Assembly: GCA_033439295.1 (NCBI GenBank)
Contig: JAVTLE010000005.1
Location: 1,228,501 to 1,292,500 of the forward strand
Direction: 5' to 3'
Source of the DNA: Deuterostichococcus epilithicus
Lineage: Eukaryota; Chlorophyta; Trebouxiophyceae; Prasiolales; Stichococcaceae
DNA length: 64,000 bases
Shown here: positions 12,155 through 22,077 of the stretch, in pieces
Position numbering within the stretch: position 1 is the first letter of the stretch
Layout: every line of letters starts with the position of its first letter
The notes under the pieces: model-generated
What the model was told of the DNA's origin: nothing
What the model saw: the letters and a program-made list of their open reading frames with translations, nothing else
Database searches by the model: none
Program-made: the position numbers and the translations under genes

Positions 12155-15100
12155 TCACATCTCCACATCGTCGGGTGGCCGCTCTGGCGCTTCGAGCTCG
12201 GCCTCTGAGACCTGCTTCAGCTCGATGCCCTGGAAGCTGGGGTCCCGGATGCGGAACACCTGGCGCAAATGAATGAACCATGAAGTATGATCAGAAGGGC
12301 ATAATGACACCGGCTCTGCGAGGCTGCAGGTCCGCCGTGGAACACTCAGGGCGCCGCAGCCAGAAAAATTTGCTCGGTATCCGAGGTAACTGCCTGAGAT
12401 GAGCAACTCTGCATGGGTGCCGGCAGCATATGACACGGTGAAAAGCGCAATCACCAGATGGACGATCACAGTCTGCGACGCACCTGGTCCAGCACGTCCT
12501 CAACGGAGCGGTCGGGTGTGGAGGCGCCCGAAGTCACGCCGATGGTCAGCGGCCCCTTCGGCAACCAGTTCTCCGTCGTCGCCAGCTCGCCCCAGCTCTG
12601 CAGGAGCCCTTTCAACGTTGCGAGTCGATGGCGCCCAGATGTAACATTGAGGTGGCCGCGCGAGTCCATCGATGTAGAAGGGGATAAGAGCACATCAGCT
12701 GGCATGATGGGTCAAAAAGAGCGGTTGGCGACGCCTCCGGCCGCAAGGCGCTGGGCGAGGGCCAAAAAAGTGTCGACACCATGCGCCGACGACCCACGCA
12801 CCGTCTTGTGCTGGATGCTGTTGGCGGCCACATCGATGCACTCGGGGGAGTTGACCCAGAATGAGGGCACGCCCTTGAGCTCCCCGATCTCCTGCAGGTG
12901 GCTGGTGTTGGAGCTGTTGAAGCCGCCCACCACCAGCATCAGGTCCAGCTTTGCCTCCTCCTGGAGCGGACAGCGACATGAAACCATGTTTCGATGACCA
13001 ACTGCGCAAATGATACATGCAACAGCATCAGGTCCAGCTTCGCCTCCTCCCAGAACGGGCAGCACCCAGACGACCAGGCCTCGATGACCACCCAGGAGAG
13101 TGGTGTGTGCACAAGGAAGGGGAGAGGTAGCGCCGCCGACACCGCGGGTCTAGCTTCGTCTCCCTGCTGCGCGCCAGCGGCGGCGGCCAGGGTTGAGGCA
13201 TGCCGTTGGCGGCAGGTGAGCAAAGCGCTCCCAGGTGCCATTCACGACAACCGTGGGCAGCAGCACTGCAGCGTCCGACAGCCTCCAGCGCTGTGCGCGG
13301 AGGATGGTCCAGAGCGCTGTTGGGCGCGGTCTTGTAGATGCGGCGCTGCGTCGCAGCTGGAGACCTGGGAGCGGCAGCACCCGCAGCAGCGGGGAGGCGG
13401 GCACCTCACCTGGTCCTGCTTGCCGACGAGTTCGAAGACGGCGTCCTGGCGCTCTTGCGTCGCGTCGCAGATGGTGTCCATGATCATGAAGTGCTGCTTC
13501 AGCGCCGCCGGCCCCACCTTCTGCATCATCGCGGTCTCCAGCATCTTGCCGATCTTCTGCGTGTCGCCCTGCGCACGCCGGCATCGCCCGGCGTCAGTCG
13601 GGTGCGCTCATGCTGACTGGTGATTTTATGCACAGCATGCTGCATGTGCAGCCACGAGTCGCGTTACAGGAGGACTCCTCGATCGATGCCGCTTGCTTTG
13701 CGCTGCTGCAGCAGTCTCGACTGAGGGTCGGTGCATGAGGTCAGCATGCTAGTCGCGCACAGGAGTCAATCGGAAGCTCGGCGAGGTCACGCCTTTAGCA
13801 TCGTCGTCTGGTTGGCGATGCCGATGGACGTTAGGTCAGCGTCAGGGTCGAAGCCCTTGGACATGGCGTTGGGGTGGAACCGCGCAAAGAACTCCTCTGC
13901 GTTGTGCTGCCCGCCAATGTAGTCCACCACAAACTGCGCCTCGTCCAGGTCCTGGAGGTGTGCAAGCACAGCCCCACATGTCAGTCATGTGAGGCGTAGG
14001 TCAGGTTGGGTCACAGGGACAATGAGAAAAGGGTTCCGCTGCAACACTGCGGTGTGCTGCGCCGCTTGGTGCAACTCCCAGCTTCCACTGACGCCGCCAG
14101 GCCATCGGCAAGCCTCCCAGCACACACGAGTCAGGGGCCAAACCGCACAGGCTGCACAGTCAGCACGAACGAGTGCCCTTCGTTCGAGACCTGGTCTGCC
14201 CGGAGGCTGCGCCAGTCAGGGCCGTCGGGAGCGGGGGAGGCAGCACCTTGACGATGAGGTAGGTGGTGGCGAAGGAGGCGGTGGCGACCGTCTCCTCGTG
14301 CGCCCACTTGCCGTGGATGATGGAGGTGTGCGACTTTTTTGCCTGCTTGTCCACGGCGTTCCACACCTGCAGCAGCTCATGCGCACCATGGTATGGTTGT
14401 TTGTTGTTTGTTTCACAACCGATGTTGGGTGAAGTCCACAAATGATGTTGCGTGGAAAGCTGCTGAGCTGGCTGGGTGAGCCGGGAGACCNATAGGCAAA
14501 AATTGCTCTNGTTGCAGACCTCCAGGTCAGCCAGGTCAGTCTCGCGAGCTGCCGGCCCACCACATGCGACCCGCTCGCCGACGATGCAGGCCGCATCCCC
14601 CTGAGCAGCGGTTTGCCGCCGCGCTGGCTCAGCATCCGCAGCACCCGCGCTTCTGCCCCACTGCTGCGGGCTTGGCTGTTCCACAGCACGCGTGCAAAAC
14701 CCTTCCAGGGGGGGCCTTCCAGAAGATTACACCAAGCGGCGCACCTTGGACACCCAGGGGCAGGTGGTGTCCACCATGGTGGCCTCCTTGTCGTTGAGCA
14801 GCTGCATCTCCTGCACAGAGGCGCCAAAAGCGGGCAGGATGACGACGTCGCCCTTCTGCACGCGGCTGAAGTCCTTGCCCGTGCCCGGGTCCTCGATGAT
14901 CTGGATGTCCATCTCCTGCAGCCTCTGCGCGGGGAAGGGGCGCAGGGGGACAGTCAAAGCAGGGGGGCAGGGGCGGCGTCGATAGGATGCCTGAGAATGT
15001 CGACAGCAGTAGTCCATCCATCCAAGGCCGCCGCCAGGGCTGCTGCTGCCAGGTGCAGGGGACCAGCGGCGGAGATGCACTGATTGTGCGGCGTTCTGTC

Positions 15101-16162
15101 GTGGCAGTGGCGCCCCCTCAAGACACATCTCTCGCGAAACGTGGAATCGCGCTGGCACACGCCATGCTGGATAACACGCCATGCCGGACCCGCCGGCCAT
15201 GCGTGCCGCGTTGACGTGACACCGCTCACGTTGTTGACGGATGGGTTGTGGATGATCTCGTTGGTTATGTGCAGCTTCTGCCCCGGGTACGCCTTGCGCG
15301 CCTCGTACGCCATCTGCACCGCCCGCTCCACGCCCCAGCAGTAGCCGTACGCCTCCGCCAACCTGATGGTTATGTCGCCCTGCGTTGCAAGTGAGGGACG
15401 GGCCATAGGTTCGGTGCAGCTTGCAGACCCATTCCCAGGCTTGTGTGCTCGACTTCCGGTTGCAGCACCCCCTCCGTGCTCCAGTACCCGCCAGCCTGCT
15501 GACCACAGGTCTGCGGCCAGGCATGCGGCCAGGTGTGCCGCATGACACGGCGCCTGGCGCACATCGGGCCGCAGCTAATGACCAGCGCCTCACAGTATCT
15601 CCACACAGTAAAGAAAGATCATCCAGCATTACGCCACGGCGCTCACCTGCTGCCACACGCCCCCGGAGTCCTTCATCTGCGCCACCAGGCCTCGCAGCGA
15701 GTAGCCAACGCCGTGCTCGTCCATGAGTGCCAGGCTCTCCTTGTCGTTCGTGGGCTGCCGCGTGTAGCGACCCGTCGATTTAAGCGACCGCCTGAACGCC
15801 TTGGCGTTAAAGGGCTGCTCTGGCGGGGCGCTGCTGGAGGATGCGCGGTTCAGCAGATCCTCAGACGCTTTCACCTCCTCCGTGTCCACTGCGGCGGAGC
15901 ACACCATGCATGTGAGAACGACATGATTTCAGAGCCGCAGCAGCATCTGCACGGCTTGAAAGGGTGTAACTGCAGACTGCACACTCGTTGAAGTTGGACA
16001 GAAAATCTCACATGCAGAGGGCGACGCGGATGCGCATGTCTGCTGCCGGCTGGTGATGGCAGCTGTGCATCTCGGTGCTGCGCTGACGACTGGGAGACCG
16101 CCCAGGAACGGTCTATGGGACGGCAGAGCAGCCGCTGGGCTGCTCAGCAGGGTGTGCAGCAT
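12155..16162 (-). CDS. HDR: 4-hydroxy-3-methylbut-2-enyl diphosphate reductase (IspH/HDR), plastid
   Basis: Last enzyme of the plastid MEP pathway, reducing HMBPP to IPP and DMAPP with a [4Fe-4S] cluster fed by ferredoxin. Ten exons join exactly in phase to 531 aa: 16012-16162, 15647-15888, 15230-15379, 14745-14924, 14247-14366, 13793-13951, 13410-13556, 12733-12960, 12484-12597, 12155-12259. Exon 1 is a Ser/Ala-rich transit peptide ([20 protein letters not shown]). The plant-type N-terminal block [18 protein letters not shown] follows. Cluster cysteines sit in [22 protein letters not shown] and [13 protein letters not shown]; substrate His and Glu residues in [11 protein letters not shown] and [11 protein letters not shown]; the conserved end is [17 protein letters not shown]. 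The intron after residue MLK (donor at 13792) starts with GC. Intron 7 contains a partial copy of the next exon. The N bases at 14491 and 14510 fall in an intron. Confidence 0.96.
12934..13090 (-). repeat. Tandem duplication (about 89 bases) spanning the 3' splice site of HDR intron 7
   Basis: Plus-strand CAGCATCAGGTCCAGCTT occurs at 12934 and again at 13023; TCGATGACCA closes both units at 12991 and 13081. The unit near 12934-13000 contains the true acceptor and the exon start EEAKLDLML. The other unit (13023-13090) lies in the intron and still encodes EEAKLDLML after a GGGAG in place of the clean CAG acceptor. Confidence 0.9.
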
Positions 16163-16695
16163 CGTGGGGCCACCTAGCTCGGCTACAATGCTCTGTCCTC
16201 GACACCTGATCCTGACAGTGATACAGTATGGTCTACGTAAAACTTTGCAACCGTGGTACGGTGTCGCAACTGCACATCTGAGCATGTGCAGAAGTGCGCA
16301 TTCGATCAAGATCCTGCGCCCGTAAACCCTGCCAAGGGTCGACCCCTGAATCGTGAGCTGTTGTTTGTGGAGCGTTGACATGGATTGCTACTGCTTACAA
16401 CACAGACTGAAGTACCTCAGCATGCATTTTAAACGCAACGACGAGCACGCAGACTCGCATGCACGTCATCACCAGCGCCGCCGATCTGACGACCCCCTGC
16501 CCCTGCGACGGCGCGTCCGGATGCAGATCAAGGCTGAGCTGAAGCCAGTATAAGCATGAGCGTCGACACACTGCCAAGCAGGGCCTCAACAGACCTCGTC
16601 AGTTTGACGAGCAGGACGACTTGAAGGACGAGCAATACATCTCGAGGGAACTTGTTCACTGTGTTGAATCTTGAAGAAGTGAGCAGGCCATGGCA
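16163..16695. other. Intergenic stretch between HDR start and CLASRP-like end
   Basis: Should hold the HDR promoter and 5' leader and the 3' end of the upstream same-strand gene. Short frames here show no motif and no supported exon. Confidence 0.45.
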
Positions 16696-19600
16696 TCACG
16701 TGCAACACAGGAGCCTGCAGGCTGGTGGTGCGCCACATGAGACCGCCGCGGGTGCGCGCAAAGAGTGAGGAGCATACTGATCATGGCGTCTGGGAGAGCG
16801 ACTGCGGCTGCGCGGACGGCCCCGGGGGCTGTAGCTGCGGCTGCGGCTGCGGCTCCTGCTATGGCGTCGGTACCTGCGCCCAGTAGATCAACTTGTGTTG
16901 ACCCCACGGAGGAGCGGAGGCTTTTATTCGAAACTTGAGAGTCCTGACATGCACTGCAACAGAGCCCGTTGGTACAGGGGACTCTGCCACAAGACAGATG
17001 TGCGCATCGATGACACCACTGGACGTGGCACCTGGCCGGCGAGGGCGATCGGCGGTCATCGGCGGCAAAGACGGCACGCTCTATCTGGCGGCGCGCCGCC
17101 GCGTCTCGCTCCTCCGCCTGCCGGCGCTGCTTCACCGACACTGTGTCCTTGGCCTGCTGCTTGGTGATCTGCGCCGCCATGAGCCGCTTGAGCCGCTCCT
17201 GCGGCGTCTCCCTCCCCTGAAATGCAACGAGGAGTGCTCAGCTGCTCGGGTGCAAAACGCCTCTCAAAGCCGTTGCCCCAGTCATCGTGGCCGACCACTC
17301 AAATCTTCTCGTTGGGCAGAAGGGTTGGTCAGGCACCTCATCCGTATCCCGCAAGACGACCATCCCGCCAGACAACCCTTCGATCATTGTGCCTTGGTGC
17401 ACCTTTGAGACGGCCGGCGCCGAGGCGGCGGCGGGCTGCTTCCGCGCCTCCCGCTGCTTCTCCTTCTCTCGCTCTCTTTTGCGGTGCTCGTAGCGGCTGG
17501 CGCGCTCCGCCTCCCGCTGCTTCGCCCAATAGTCCTCGGCGCTGCAGCACATGGAGACCGCCATGAAGACTCCGCATGAAGACCACCATCACGACCACGA
17601 GGCGATGAGGCAGCGAACGAGGAGGCAGAGTGTGACGTTGACCTCGCTCTGGTCTGCCAGCATGCGTCAGGACATCAGACGCAGCCAAGCAGGACCTTCA
17701 TCGGCGTCAAAACCACCGTCAGTGTGACCAGCGCTGCAAGCATCACTGCGTCCACCGGTTTTGGTGCAAGGCATGGTCATGGGCAATTCAACCTGGGCCT
17801 GAGGTGGCGAATCCAGACATCTTCAGGGGAGCAAGCCCAGGCGTGTGGCACCTGATCCCGCGCATGGTGTTGCCCTCAGCCGGCAGCTGCACCGGGCCAC
17901 TGTCCTCCAGCTCTGCACGGCTTGGCACAATCTCCCGAAAGCTGCCGGCCCTGGGGTGCCATCAGGCATGCGAACACAGCGTCAGACTCGGGCTTGGTGG
18001 CGGGTGCATCCCGCCTCGGGAAGCCGCAGCGCCAATAAGGCACAGCGCCACCGAAGCACTGGGCAGATGGCACGACGAGGAGAGTGTATGCTCTGGCGGA
18101 GCATGGCTGGCGTGTGGCTGGCAAGGTGCTGCTGCTGGGACGAAGCGCTGGAAGGTGCTGCCGGCGGGGTATGTCGCATGGCCGCTGGATCTGGTGGCGG
18201 GGTTGCAGGCAGGCAGTGTGGCGGCTCAGACCGTTTGGAGGCCTCCGTCTGCGCGAGCGCATCGGTTTCCCGCGCAAAGCCGACCACGGCGGTGCCGGCG
18301 GCGGCGGTGGCGGGACCTATCCGCAGGGACGCCGCCGGCGCCCCCTCGCTGCTGAAGCTGGTGATGTACTGGGTGCGCGGCTGCGCCGGCGACGGCGAGC
18401 GGGACCGCGACCGGCCCCCGCGCCTGCAGTCGAGGCGGCAGGAGGGTGGCAGCCGTCCTGCCGGTGTCAATCGCAATGCAAGCTCGCAGCACAGATGACC
18501 CATGCAGCAAACCTGCTGCGGGTCCCGCGCAACCCAGGAGAGCCATGGTGCAGCCTTCATTCGGCAGCATCGTGCACCCTTTCTGAAGCAGCGACGTTGC
18601 AGGAGAACTCCATGCCCTCCAGGGGCCGGTGCACAAGTCTGACGTGCTGATGTCAATGGGGCCAAGGCGGACACGCACCAGGGTGCGTCCCGGAGCCTCT
18701 CGTCTTCCTCGTAAGAGGGGCTGCCGCGCCGCGCTGACCTGCGGCGCATGAAGCAAGACATCCTCTCACCGTGCATCCTACTGCAGCAGAATGCTTCCTG
18801 TGTTTTGCCACGCATGCTGGCCGCAGCCTGCACAGCAGGACCTCAACTGTGCAGAATCACAGCGAGAGAACGTGTTCGTCCATCACGTTCTCAAAGCGGC
18901 ACCTGTAGGCATAGGGGGCGCCGCCGGCGGGCCGGGGAGGAGGCTTGACGTCGCGCGAATCCCAGGGGGCGCCGGTGAGCTGGGGCGGCGCCAGCCCCTG
19001 CCCCGCCATGCGCTTCGCCCGCTGCGCTGCCTTCTTACGGCTGAACGCCCGCCTGCGTGCACCGAGAGCAAAGCGCTGATGCGAGCAGCATGAGGGCTGG
19101 TGCAGGCAAGCCCCCGGTCAACACACCTCATCGTTGTCGAGCACCCCCCACGGCTTCGACTATCAAATGAATATATTCATCAGGTGACACAACGTAGGTG
19201 TAAGGATCCACCTGCTACAGTAAGTACAAAGGATCCACCTAAAGGATCTACCTAGCTTTGAATCACGAGCTCCACTCACTTGGGCTTGGGCACGCGGCCC
19301 TCTGCTTCCGCCTTTTCATTGCGCTCTGCCCGCCGCAGCGTCGCCTCAAAGTGGCGGATGCCAAAGGCGGCGGCAAATGCTTCGGTCTCCTCCTGATTGA
19401 GCGTCTTCGGCGCGTCGTCGTCGCTGTCCGTTTCGCTGTCCGAATACGCGTCTGAATCCGAGTCCGAGGCGGCAGCTGCGGCAGCGGAGGCTGCGCGCGG
19501 CGGCGGCGGCAGCGCCGGCGCCGTCTCGCCACCGTAGGAGAAGGCAACTGCACCGTACGCACCAAAGCCTGCAGCAGTGCGAGAGATGGTCGTCAGCGTG

Positions 19601-20687
19601 CCATGCTGATTTTGGTGTCACAGCCCCTTGCACAGGCCCAAGGACAAGTCTTCCAGACTTTCCTCCACCAGCAACAGCATGCGCATCAGCTCGGGTGTCG
19701 AAACAGCATGGCTGCGGTAGCCGCACCCGCCGGGGTGGCCGGGCTCGCCACGGGCGCTCGGCGCACAGCATTGGCGCCGGTACTCTCGGCGGCGGCCGAG
19801 CGGGCTGTCGCGCGGATCTGCAGGTTCTCGTCCTGAGCCGCGTCCAAGCCAGCAGCCTCCGACTGCCCGGCCGTCTTCACCAGGTCCCGAAACGCCTCAA
19901 AGGCCAGCATCTGCGACGCCGACGGTCCCACAGTCAGCGTGGCAGGACCCATTGATCCTGCGAGTCGGCAGCGTGCGCGGCGCACGTCCCTCAACTCGCC
20001 GGACCTTCTGTTGCAGGGGGCATCGGGCATGCTCGCAGGCGTTCAAGGCTCTGAGCTGACGGTTGCGAGCAGCTGAGGTGTCAGGAGGCTGGTCGGCAGG
20101 AAGTGACTCAAGCCACACCTCTTCCAGCTCCAGCTCCTCATCTGACTTGGGACGGTTGCGCGATCGCGCATCAGGCTCCCTGCCAGACGGGCACCGTCGA
20201 CCAAGTTGAAGGGCGATTTTCAGACCGTGGAACGCAAGCTTCATGCACGATGTAGTGTCGCTGACTGGTGCGTCAGCAATCATCTGCCGTGCCTGTAAAA
20301 ATCGAGCAGCGCTCGGCCGTCAAAGCGGTCTATGAGGTTGTCCTCCTTGCCGTTCCAGGGCAGCATCCCCTCCATGGTCTCCACCGCCTGGCGCTGCTCC
20401 GGGTTGCGCAGCAGCTTGCAGGAGCGGCCATCGATGCGCAGCAGGTCGAAAGGCTGTTCCGCCTGAGAAGCGCGGCAGTGGTGTCTGGATCCTGGAGCGC
20501 CCTGTCTCTCCTCGTCACGGCCCAGGTGAAGCGGCGTGCAGAAGGATCAAGGAGGGCTCGTGCCGGCAGCGGGGCGCACCTCCACTCCCGCAAGCTCGGC
20601 ACGCCGTTCTGCCTTGCGCTTGTTCGCTTCTGTGGTCTGTTTGATGAGCTTCTTTTCGGCGCGTGCCTCGTGATAGTACGACGCCAT
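16696..20687 (-). CDS. CLASRP: CLASRP-like (CLK4-associating SR-rich / SWAP2) splicing regulator
   Basis: Nuclear protein of the family that links CLK kinases to SR splicing factors. Start ATG at 20687 opens MASYYHEARAEKKLIKQTTE, matching the family start (MWHEARKHE…). Exon 2 (20293-20462) has IDGRSCKLL, MEGMLPWNGKEDNLIDRFDG and RALLDFY, the family hallmark. Then come EPDARSRNRPKSDEELELEE and MLAFEAFRDLVKTAG. A Ser/Asp-rich acidic patch is followed by TLNQEETEAFAAAFGIRHFE, then RRSARRGSPSYEEDERLRD and TQYITSFSSEGAPAASLRIG. Basic helices (ERLKRLMAAQITKQQAKDT) precede a last exon (16696-16873). Read in the phase set by the previous exon, that last exon gives RYRRHSRSRSRSRSYSPRGR, a true RS tail. 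The intron after exon 2 starts with GC. Middle exons between 17.6 and 19.1 kb are less certain. This gene is divergent from TAF10. Confidence 0.83.
19185..19256. repeat. Short GGATCCACC direct repeats in a CLASRP-like intron
   Basis: AAGGATCCACCTGCTACAG, AAAGGATCCACCTAAAG and AAGGATCTACCTAG follow each other within about 70 bases, immediately beside the exon ending near 19285. This looks like a small diverged tandem array. No function is apparent. Confidence 0.7.
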
Positions 20688-21075
20688 TTCAAGCTGGTGA
20701 GCGCGCACGCGCCAAGTCTCTATCTGCTCAAAGGCGAGATCGAAAGCTCGAAAGTTGGGATTGGCATCGGATCAAACTTTGAATGATGAGTTCAGAAGCG
20801 CAGCGCTGCGCCAGCGAACTTCAGTCGACCCCAGTATTTGGTGCCGCTATAAGCAAGAGAGCACAACCTGGCAGCGCAGATCCAGCGCAGCTGGATTCTG
20901 ACTGCAACAACAGGGTTTTCCAGGTTTTCTGTCGTCTCGCTGGAGCCGAGATGACTAAGCCCTTTGTCGTGGGCGTGGCGTGCACCCGTTGCAGTACTCG
21001 TAGACGCATCGATCAGTCCAGCGTCAAATCTTACCTCCAGGGGAACTCACGAAAACTGTGAATCAGTTCGTGTGC
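20688..21075. promoter_or_regulatory. Divergent promoter region of CLASRP-like gene and TAF10
   Basis: The 388 bases separate the start codons of two divergent genes, so both promoters and 5' leaders must lie here or overlap the genes. I see no TATA box at a convincing distance and no other exon. The call rests on gene layout only. Confidence 0.5.
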
Positions 21076-21977
21076 ATGGCTGCCGCGCCGCAAACGTCGA
21101 AACTGGTAGACAGTCTCTCCGAGTTGGAGGATTATCAACCCACGGTGCGCTGTCCCTCGCTGGATTGCAAGACTGGTCTGGTCAAACAGAAGCACCTGCT
21201 GTAGCAACATCGCAAAGTGGGCCGGCATCACACGTGCAGGTGCCAGACGAGGTGACACAGCACATTTTGAAGCTGAACGGCGCCCAGCTCGACGATCCCC
21301 GCTTGTAAGCGTGCTATTCGCTGACATGCTGCAGTCTATGTTGTCTCAAGGGCAACCCATGCTGACAGTCAGCGCATGTCTGCGCCGGCAACGACAGCGG
21401 CGTTGCGCTGCACCACCAACCCGTCAGCCGCTTCGCCATCAAGACGTTCTGCCACGAGATCATGAATCATGTGCGATGCTCTGTCTCAAAGAGTCTGGCT
21501 GCTCAGTCCCTGACCAAGGCACACGCTTCGGCAGGGTGCGCCTGGTGTCGCTGGCGGCGCAGAGCTTCCTGGCAGGCGTCGCGCACGACGCGCTGCAGGT
21601 GGCCAAGCGCCGTAAGCACGCCAGTGTCTGGCGACAAAAGGAGCTCGGCTACAACGCGCGCGACCAGCGGCTGGTTCTCTCCGCCGAGGACGTTGCGGAG
21701 GCGCTCAAGGAGGTGAGAGACCATGCATTTTCTTTGTTTTTGTCCATCCTCTGATGGGTGTGCATCATCCCGAGGAGCTGGCACCAACACCTGCAAGTCC
21801 ATGCCGTGACGTTAATCGATTTGAGCAAATCCAGATGGCGTGTTCTGTTTGTCGAGGCCACACCAGATGATGATCGATGCTGTTGCACAAGGCCGCGATC
21901 GACGTTGGTCTGTTTGCCTGCAGCACGGCGTGAACGTGGCGCCGCCGCCCTACTTTGCCAACAGCACGAAGCATTGA
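21076..21977 (+). CDS. TAF10: TAF10, TFIID/SAGA subunit with histone fold
   Basis: Subunit shared by TFIID and SAGA; its histone fold pairs with TAF3/TAF8 or SPT7-type partners in the nucleus. Four exons (21076-21144, 21240-21304, 21535-21712, 21924-21977) join exactly in phase to 121 aa. The sequence follows the family end to end: LSELEDYQPTVPDEVTQHIL, then LNGAQLDDPRLVRLVSLAAQ, SFLAGVAHDALQVAKRRK, the tail strand NARDQRLVLSAEDVAEALKE and the closing HGVNVAPPPYFAN, which matches the invariant EYGINVxxPxYF end of TAF10. The N-terminal extension found in animals is nearly absent, leaving just the fold, as in plants. The start is the only ATG before the conserved LEDYxPT motif. Confidence 0.94.
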
Positions 21978-22077
21978 GCCGCTCGGGCAGAGAGTTTCAG
22001 TGGCAGCAGGCAGTAGGCAGCCGGCTTGCGAACAGCGGTGAAAGGCGCTACCATCTGCAGAGACGCTGCCCCGACTC

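Noticed and set aside
14491-14510. Possible frame break at N bases in HDR
   Set aside because: Both N bases lie in an intron between the exons ending at 14,745 and starting at 14,366.
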